Positions 1 through 5,900 of a stretch of DNA of 7,235 nt are shown piece after piece. The translations under genes were made by a program, and so were the position numbers. The notes beneath the pieces were generated by a model that did no database searches, was not told the DNA's origin, and saw only the letters and a program-made list of their open reading frames with translations. The DNA lies in the NCBI GenBank assembly GCA_964576265.1, contig CAZNVB010000013.1, forward strand, positions 1 to 7,235. Reading direction: 5' to 3'. The DNA comes from CAZNVB01 sp964576265 (GTDB lineage: Bacteria; Acidobacteriota; Aminicenantia; Aminicenantales; UBA8522). The first letter of the stretch is position 1; each line of letters begins with the position of its first letter.

Positions 1-432
1 CTGATGATCCACGACCTCGATATCATCATGGCCATGATCAAAGACGAGGTTAACGCCATCCGGGCTTCCGGAATTCACGTTCTCTCCGAGAAGATCGATA
101 TCGCCAACGCCCGTCTCGAGTTCAAATCGGGCTGTGTCGCCAACTTGACAGCCTCCCGGGTCCACCAGGGGAAGGTCCGCAAGCTGCGGATTTTCGAACC
201 GACAGTCTACTACTCGATCGATTACATCGACCAGGAAGTCAAGGTTTTTCCTCTCGACCGGAGCCAGACCGATGTCAAGACCCTGCGGATCCAGAAAGAT
301 GAGCCGCTCAAACGCGAGCTGAAGAACTTCCTCGATTGCATCCGTCTCGGCAAAACGTCGAAAGTCAGCGGGGAAGAGGGCCTTCGAGCCCTGCGGCTCG
401 CCTATGGGGTTCTCAAGGAAGCCGCCGCTTAA
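1..432 (+). CDS. Gfo/Idh/MocA-family oxidoreductase, C-terminal part (5' partial)
   Basis: This is the C-terminal alpha/beta domain of an NAD(P)-dependent sugar oxidoreductase; the Rossmann half lies before the window. The frame is open from base 1 (Leu, then MIHDLDI), so the first Met is almost certainly internal. The MIHDLDI stretch matches the family segment that carries the catalytic His, and it is followed by ANARLEF, GCVANLTASR and a YYSIDY strand, as in sugar-nucleotide dehydrogenases of this superfamily. The C-terminal helices (ELKNFLDCIRLG, then GEEGLRALRLAYGVL) are the usual ending. Similar proteins are often encoded among lipid A genes, and GnnA (UDP-GlcNAc 3-dehydrogenase) is one of them, but the substrate cannot be decided from this fragment. 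The gene ends in TAA at 430-432, overlapping the stop of the convergent M48 gene. Family is confident; specific function is not. Confidence 0.88.
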   Translation: MMIHDLDIIMAMIKDEVNAIRASGIHVLSEKIDIANARLEFKSGCVANLTASRVHQGKVRKLRIFEPTVYYSIDYIDQEVKVFPLDRSQTDVKTLRIQKDEPLKRELKNFLDCIRLGKTSKVSGEEGLRALRLAYGVLKEAAA

Positions 433-1859
433 GAAACGATTTTCACCAGCCTTCCGGCCGGGGGGTTGGCTTTAAGCTCCATTCCATTGAGAATGGCAAA
501 TTTCGGCCAGAGCTCTTTTTTCATTCCCTGACGAATAAACATTTCCTCGAGGGTCAAGGTTCCATCGGCCTCGATGAGCTTAAGACGCTGCGGCTGGCGG
601 TTGAGATATCTGGCCTCGCGGAGCTCGGCGAACGATTGGACGGTGCGGCGGAAAACGGCATCGTAGTTCCGGAAATCCTCCTCCGAGGATAAGGCGATAA
701 ACGAGTAGGTCAGATCTCCTTTTTGAATCAAGGAGAGGCGGAGACGAAGGGGAATGCCATTCTGCTGGCTGATGCTGTAGACCGGATGGTAAGAGAGGAA
801 GCCGAAGACGGCCAACTGGTCTACTCCCAGGAAGCTCCCGCCCTGGAAGGCTTCGGCCCTTTTCTTCGCGTAATCGGGCAGGGAGGCGGTGTTTTTTTCC
901 GCCTGGACAACCAGGGCCGCTTTCTCGTCCTTGGATTGCAGAACGAGTTTGGCCGGAGTGTTTTGGACCTTCCAGCCTTCGGGGATCAAAAAAGTGAATT
1001 TCAGCTCGGGATGGTAGAACGCCTGTCCCTCGACATAGCCCTGCCGGGGGTCGTCGCCGTAGATCAGCCCGTTGATTTTTCTCAGATAAAGCTGATCCTT
1101 GCGGGCGAGCGTCTGATCGCTCTCCTGGAGCATGGATCGAACCTTTTCGATTCGGTTTTTGGTTAAGGGGTGGGTGGAGAGGAAGCCGGGGAGAGTCTGT
1201 CCGCCCGAAAGATCTCCCAATTTTTCAAGTGAGGCGAAAAAGCCGATCATTTCCCCGGGGTTATACCCGCCTTTCCTCGAGTACTCGACTCCCAGCAGGT
1301 CGGCCTGATACTCGTCGTCCCGGCTGAACTTGAGAAAGAGAAGCTGAATGCCGACGCTGGCCAGGCCAGAAATTTTGGCGAAAGTTTCGTTCAACGCGCT
1401 GCCCAGGGCCAGACCCACCTGGACGAGCATCAGCTCGCTCATCCGGCGGACGCTGTGCCGGGCGTTGACGTGGCCGAGCTCGTGCCCCAAGACGACGGCC
1501 ATCTCGGCTTCGGAATTCATCAGAGCGAGAATTCCCCGGGTCAAATATATATACCCTCCGGGGACGGCAAAAGCGTTGATGACCGGGGTGTCAAGGACGG
1601 CGAAGCGGTAGGGCAAGTTTGGTCGATGGGTATGAGGGACAAGAGCTTTCCCGATATTTTCCACGTAGAGGTTTAGGGCGGAGTCGCCGTAGAAACCGAA
1701 CTGCTGGCCGATCTCGACGTCGGTCTGTTTTCCAAGATTGACCTCTTCCGCTTCCGAGATCAGGCTGAGCTCCTTTTTTCCGGTTACGGGGTTGACGGCG
1801 CACCCGAGGAGACTCAGGAGCAGAAGAAAAATCCCTCCCCTTTTGATCGATCTCTTCAT
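429..1859 (-). CDS. M48-family zinc metalloprotease, lipoprotein
   Basis: Predicted envelope-anchored zinc endopeptidase related to the BepA/YfgC and HtpX-like M48 group. Residues 1-20 form a lipoprotein signal (MKRSIKR, hydrophobic core, lipobox LLGC with Cys20 as the lipidated residue). The catalytic domain spans about 30-245: FAVPGGYIYLTRG at 97-109, the HELGH zinc motif at 126-130 (His126, Glu127, His130), third ligand Glu183 in DDEYQAD, and STHP at 228-231. Residues about 280-415 form a second domain (FLIPEGW at 290-296) resembling the PsbP-like segment seen in related proteases. The last 55 residues (RLKLIEADGTLTLEEM ... ILNGMEL ... GRLVKIV) look like a degenerate LysM-like tail. The 476-residue length is normal for multidomain members. 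An AGAGG ribosome site (1867-1871) sits 7 bases before the ATG. The gene follows the LolA-like gene by 71 bases on the same strand, so cotranscription is likely. Probable role: envelope protein quality control (inference). Confidence 0.93.
   Translation of the reverse strand: MKRSIKRGGIFLLLLSLLGCAVNPVTGKKELSLISEAEEVNLGKQTDVEIGQQFGFYGDSALNLYVENIGKALVPHTHRPNLPYRFAVLDTPVINAFAVPGGYIYLTRGILALMNSEAEMAVVLGHELGHVNARHSVRRMSELMLVQVGLALGSALNETFAKISGLASVGIQLLFLKFSRDDEYQADLLGVEYSRKGGYNPGEMIGFFASLEKLGDLSGGQTLPGFLSTHPLTKNRIEKVRSMLQESDQTLARKDQLYLRKINGLIYGDDPRQGYVEGQAFYHPELKFTFLIPEGWKVQNTPAKLVLQSKDEKAALVVQAEKNTASLPDYAKKRAEAFQGGSFLGVDQLAVFGFLSYHPVYSISQQNGIPLRLRLSLIQKGDLTYSFIALSSEEDFRNYDAVFRRTVQSFAELREARYLNRQPQRLKLIEADGTLTLEEMFIRQGMKKELWPKFAILNGMELKANPPAGRLVKIVS
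446..473 (+). terminator. Possible weak hairpin terminator after the oxidoreductase
   Basis: In the + transcript, 446-455 can pair with 460-469 around a GGCC loop. This gives a 10-bp stem containing three G-U pairs, followed by CTTT. On the opposite strand the wobbles become A-C mismatches, so the structure favours the + transcript. It lies 14 bases past the oxidoreductase stop and inside the 3' end of the M48 coding sequence. The T tract is short, so intrinsic termination is uncertain. Confidence 0.3.
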
Positions 1860-1930
1860 CTTCAGGCCTCTGAGAAGTTTTTTTCCTGGCCGGATCCCCG
1901 GCTGGCTGGCCCCGGTCTTTTTCGGGCAGC

Positions 1931-2662
1931 CTATTTGCTCATTTTAAAAAACGAATCCTCCAGTTTGGAGTTGAACGTCACCTTGGTGATGTTCATCCGC
2001 ATGAATTCCTGGCCGTCCTGGGAGGAGGTGATGGAATGGGCCACGACGAGGTCTCCGACTTTTTTATAGTCTCCGAAAACCGTTTCGGCCATGACTTCGA
2101 CTCCGGCCTGGCCGAGAGTCTTTCCTTTTGTCATATAAATCAGATAGCTTTCCGGGTCGATGTACATCGTCGTCTTATGGCCGTCGGACAAAGTCTGCTC
2201 GAGGAGAAGATACTCCTTGTCCCCGACTTTTTCCTTGCCCTTGAATTCATAAGTTACCCCGACTTTCTCCGGGTTGAGAAGAGCGTCGTTTCCCAAAGCC
2301 TGGCGTTTGATCGCCTGAGCCATGTTGTCGGGCATCTGCTCGGCCGTCCCCGTCTGGGGATTGACCCACCAGCCGATTTCGCCGTCATAGGCCTGAGTGA
2401 TGACCATCCCCATGACTTCGATGTCCATCCTGATCTTATCGGGTTCTTTCTGGTACATCGTGATGGCTCCGCTCATCCCGTATTGAACAAGATCGATCGT
2501 TCCCGTGAGCGTCGTATCTCTGGTCGCTTGAATGGCTTTGGCTCCCCCTTGGGCCTCGATCATTTTGGCCAAGATGTCCTTGCTTGTCTGGCTGAGGGCC
2601 GGCGTCGAGGAGAGGGCAAGGAGAAGGCTGAAACCAAGCGCCGACGAAAAAACTTTTTTCAT
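1931..2662 (-). CDS. Secreted LolA-like (outer membrane lipoprotein-sorting type) protein
   Basis: 243-residue exported protein. Residues 1-24 are a Sec signal peptide with likely cleavage after Ala-Leu-Ser24. The mature part has the pattern of the LolA/LolB-fold family (COG2834-like): an N-terminal helix ILAKMIEAQGG (30-40), then beta strands with KEPDKIRMDIEVMG (72-85), AYDGEIGWWVNP (91-102), TMYIDPESYLI (165-175), FGDYKKVGDLVVAHSI (196-211), and a C-terminal NITKVTFNSKLEDSFFKM. These proteins form a half-barrel that binds acyl chains or hydrophobic ligands in the periplasm. True LolA is shorter and lacks this Trp-rich strand pair, so this is probably a paralogue of unknown cargo rather than the housekeeping chaperone. 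The start is fixed by the signal peptide and a very strong ribosome site. It lies between the M14 peptidase and the M48 lipoprotein in the same direction. Confidence 0.87.
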   Translation of the reverse strand: MKKVFSSALGFSLLLALSSTPALSQTSKDILAKMIEAQGGAKAIQATRDTTLTGTIDLVQYGMSGAITMYQKEPDKIRMDIEVMGMVITQAYDGEIGWWVNPQTGTAEQMPDNMAQAIKRQALGNDALLNPEKVGVTYEFKGKEKVGDKEYLLLEQTLSDGHKTTMYIDPESYLIYMTKGKTLGQAGVEVMAETVFGDYKKVGDLVVAHSITSSQDGQEFMRMNITKVTFNSKLEDSFFKMSK

Positions 2663-2666
2663 TGAT

Positions 2667-2675
2667 TCCTCCTTT
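2667..2675 (-). promoter_or_regulatory. Strong ribosome binding site of the LolA-like gene
   Basis: The minus strand reads AAAGGAGGA, then ATCA, then ATG. This is a near-perfect anti-16S match 4 bases before the start and confirms the start at 2662. It is much stronger than the sites of the flanking M14 and M48 genes, so this protein may be made in higher amounts than its operon partners. Confidence 0.8.
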
Positions 2676-2697
2676 TTTTATTTCATCAGCCGGACGC

Positions 2698-2781
2698 TCA
2701 GATGTTCCGGCCTGTCTCGATGATCTCCGTTTTTTCGTTCCGGACGATCAAGGTGAACATGATAATGAATCCCGTCCTTTT
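2698..2781 (-). other. In-frame 27-codon continuation after the small ORF stop
   Basis: After the TAA at 2784-2782 the same frame stays open for 27 codons (KRTGFIIMFTLIVRNEKTEI, then IETGRNI) and ends in TGA at 2700-2698. An internal ATG at 2760-2758 would give a 20-residue peptide, but the nearest purine-rich site (AAAAAAGGA) is 14 bases away, too far for good initiation. A hydrophobic run (FIIMFTLIV) precedes a charged tail. It could be the broken 3' end of an originally 80-residue gene, a separate micropeptide, or chance. Confidence 0.2.
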
Positions 2782-2940
2782 TTACAACCGATTTTTGGCC
2801 TTGTCCCGGAGTGTGGGCGCGAGAATAAATTCAGCTGCTCCGATCAGCCGCTCTTTTCTTTGCTCCTGTCCGGATTCTCCATAGTGTTCGCTCAATGATC
2901 GCTCAAGCCAAGGGAAGCCGTTGACCAGAAGGAGATTCAT
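2782..2940 (-). CDS. Small hypothetical protein (52 aa), translationally coupled to the M14 gene
   Basis: I do not recognise this protein. The ATG at 2940-2938 overlaps the TGA stop of the M14 peptidase gene in an ATGA junction, the classic arrangement for termination-reinitiation coupling. The 52-residue product begins MNLLLVNGFPWLERSL, has a polar centre (SEHYGESGQEQRKERL) and ends with the amphipathic IGAAEFILAPTLRDKAKNRL before TAA. Composition is protein-like, with no low-complexity runs. There is no signal peptide or full membrane span. A weak AAGG lies 10 bases before the ATG. The junction sits at an A6-G run, and a -1 slip there would instead fuse this peptide to the end of the M14 protein. 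It could also be a decayed gene, since the frame reopens for 27 codons after the stop. Existence as an ORF is certain; being a real gene is moderately likely. Confidence 0.45.
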   Translation of the reverse strand: MNLLLVNGFPWLERSLSEHYGESGQEQRKERLIGAAEFILAPTLRDKAKNRL

Positions 2941-5900
2941 CTTTTTTCGACCTTGCCCGGACGGGCGCGGATGAATTGGAGACGGATTCGGTCCTCTGTT
3001 TCCTCCTCGATTCTCCCCACTTCATGAGCCGCTTGGCTAAGATATTCGGCGTGGGCCTCAAGATAGGCCAGTCCTTGCTCGGAAAGGAAGGCGAGCCATT
3101 TTCCACTGGCCGTCTCGTCCATAAGCTCGGGAGTCTCCTCGATATAGGTGATTTGGCTCCGCGGGCTGAGTTTGGTTTCGACGGGACTCCGGCGGGTGGC
3201 GAAGAGGCTCAGGCCATCATGAAGCTCCAGCGGGTTGAGGTGCGGCTGCCAGCGGCCAGCCCAGCGCCAGTAGCGGCGGTAGAATTTTTCGTTTGAGGTT
3301 CGGAATTCTTCCTTCGATTGAAGCTTGGCTGCGATTTGGCGACGCAGCTCATCGCCTGCCTCCTTCCATTTCTCATAAACAGGGAGGCGAAGAGCGCGGT
3401 AGTAGGCGAACCATCCTCGGGGGATCCAGTAGTCCCGAAAAAGATAAGGCGAATAGCCGGAAAACGGCTGAACCCATTCATGAGAAGGATAGCCGTGGAG
3501 GTTCAAGTGAATGTCGGGAAGCCATTTCTCCTCAAGGCCTTTCCGGACTGCGGCTTCAGGGAGAAAAGGCCGTTTGGCGCCTGCAGACTGGTAGCCGACG
3601 TCGATTCCCAGAGAGCCGTACCTGCCAGCATGAAGGCTGTGAAAAGGGGTCAGTTTCTGGAGCTCGAAAGCTAGGGCCGCGCCGTCCGGATTCTCCATCG
3701 GGAGGAGGACAAAGTTCGTTTTCTTCACAAAATCGCTGAATCGTCCAGGCGAGGTGAGGAGCTCAGCGAATTTGAGGATGTAGTTTGTGGATGAGACTTC
3801 GTTGGCATGTTGCCGGGCCGAGACGAACAGCGTCGGTTTGGTGGAGACGAGCCTGGCCAGAGAGACGAATTTTGCCTGGGGGGTGAAGATCTCAACTACC
3901 GGGACCGGTCTTTCCTCATAAGATCGACCGCCGATGTAGCTTCGAGCGAGCGCTTTTTCCCCGAGTGAACGGACGATCTCCAAAGCCTGTTCGGGGGAAA
4001 TAATGGTTTCGGTCGGCACGATCGTTGATCCGGCTTGAGGCGGGATCACTTCAGGAGAAGAGGGAGCCGCCTTCTCCGCAATAAAAGTTTCCGCCTTTTC
4101 CAAATCTTTAAAGCGGACCTGAATATTCATGCTTTCCAGTCCAGGATAGGAGGGGAAACGGGGAGGGAGGCCGGCTTTTTGAAGCTCTGCCCTGGTCTGA
4201 AGGATTTCAAGCAGGGCGAGATATTCCTCTTCCTTATCGAATTCGACGACGACCCCGAGATTGGCAATTCGGCCGCTATTTCCGTCAAAAATAAAAGAAG
4301 GAAACCGGACGGCTTTCGGTCTTAGGACAGGAAAGACGAATTTCCTGATCACCTCCTCGGCTCGTCCTTTTTCTTTGAGCCGCACGATCAGCTGGGGCGA
4401 AGGGGCTGGCCAGTCCTCGAGCTCAACCTTTACACTTCCCCCTTTCCCTTCCGACGAAGGGTGGATGAGGGGAAAGACATTTCCAGGAGCAGAGAGACGG
4501 GACGTGTCCGCCGGAAGCTCAAGATTCTCGAGCTCGATTTTCGTGATGCCGCGGAGAAAGTCCAGGGTATCGAAGTAGATTTCATCATGAATCGCCTCCA
4601 GGCTGCTGACCATTTCCTCGTCCAATCCGAGGCGATAATCCGGCTCGCTAAGCTTCAATTCGATCTTGAGACGCTTGAAATAGGGCTGCTTGGTCGAGCT
4701 GGGCTCATGGTCCGTTTTTTTCATGACATGGGCGTAAAGAGAAGACAGGACTTCCTCCTGGTAGAATTCCCAGAAATTTTCCAAATCCGTGGGGAGGGAA
4801 GCGTCGAAGGTCCGGCCGTCGTCGCTCCGGATGGTCAACCATCCCGTCGTCACTTTCACCTCTCCCCATTCGGGCAAAAGCTCGAGGAAGAGAAGTTGTC
4901 TCGTTCGAGGAGAAAATGTGTCGCTCAGAAGGATTCTGTTTTCCTTATCCAGAGCGATGACTTCATAGATGGCGCTCGAGTCGCGGTTTTTTTCCAGCTG
5001 AATTTCTTCGAGCGGCAGACCGAGTTCGGCGGCCAGGATTTCATCCGCCGGATAGAGTTCCTGGAGCCAGCGCAGCGGCTCGGAGTAGAATCGCTTGGGC
5101 CGGGAAAAATCCTCCATTTCCTCGCCAAATCGGATTTCCAGGCGCGAAACAGGAAGTTCGCGCAGCCGGGGCAGAACCGTCTCGGTCAGCCAGAAAAATC
5201 CCTGCTTATAAGCGCAGGCGACGTGAACGTCGAAATCGGGAAAACCCGCCTGGCGAAGACGGGTCTCAATCTCCTTCTTGAGGGCCACCCTGACGGCCGG
5301 CGATTCGCTCAATCCGAGACTCACTTCGAGTCTGCCGGATGAGGGGGAAAACGTCGGCAGGTTCTTCTCGAGAAGGGAGAGCGCTTCGTCGGCTTCCCAG
5401 CGAAGATTCTTTTCTTTGGCGAAAACGAGCTGCGGTTTTTTCAGATCCAGGACTTTGAATTCGAGTCTCTCCGGCCTCAACTTCTTTTCGATCTCGGTTT
5501 TGAGCAGCGAATCAAATTCGGGAGACGGCTCGGGCAGGAAGGCTTCCACCGCCACCGAGTCGAACTCCTTGTGACCGAGTTCGCGGATGACCTTCTCGGC
5601 GCTCGACCAGAGAAAAGCCTCGGGGCTCGCTTTTTCTCCGCCAAGGAATTTTTCCAAATCCCCGGAAACATCGCTAAGTCGGGGATGACCCTCGCCAAAA
5701 TCTTTGAAGTTGGGAAAGATCAAGCCGAGGTAGTCGAGGAGGCTGACCAGACCGGCTTCATCGGCACCGAGCAAAGTCAAAGCGTTCGATTTGTTGAACG
5801 CTTTGGGAACGACGACCGCCGCTCCGAAGCCTGGCCGTAAGACGGGAACCTTGAGTTTGCCCGTCTTGATCAGCTCCCGAACAAAGGCGCTTTCCCCGAC

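Noticed and set aside
723..1166. 147-codon open frame on the + strand opposite the M48 gene
   Set aside because: Codon-aligned shadow of the PsbP-like region of the M48 protein, with no domain of its own.
1880..1930. GC-rich hairpin (GCCGG-N4-CCGGC) and T-run between the LolA-like and M48 genes
   Set aside because: In the direction of transcription the stem is followed by A, not T, residues. On the + strand no gene ends here, so a terminator call is unsupported.
2036..2665. 209-codon open frame on the + strand opposite the LolA-like gene
   Set aside because: It is also exactly codon-aligned antisense to a well-supported signal-peptide protein; its residues are what the complementary codons predict.
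2699..2750. Short repeated CCGGAAC and CGTCCGG words before the LolA-like gene
   Set aside because: 7-base matches in GC-rich sequence are expected by chance and have no regular spacing or symmetry.
2678..2833. 51-codon minus-strand frame with a His-rich GIHYHVHLDRPE segment
   Set aside because: It has no ATG or GTG start near its beginning, overlaps the better-supported 52-codon ORF in another frame, and ends against the LolA-like ribosome site.
2662..2898. 78-codon + strand ORF in the gap between the M14 and LolA-like genes
   Set aside because: It is codon-aligned antisense to the 52-codon minus-strand ORF and its continuation, has no good ribosome site and overlaps the LolA-like start region.
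4461..5342. 293-codon open frame on the + strand inside the M14 gene
   Set aside because: It is codon-aligned antisense to the M14 frame, so it stays open because the sense gene rarely uses TTA, CTA or TCA. The product has no recognisable domain, and the sense protein is clearly real.
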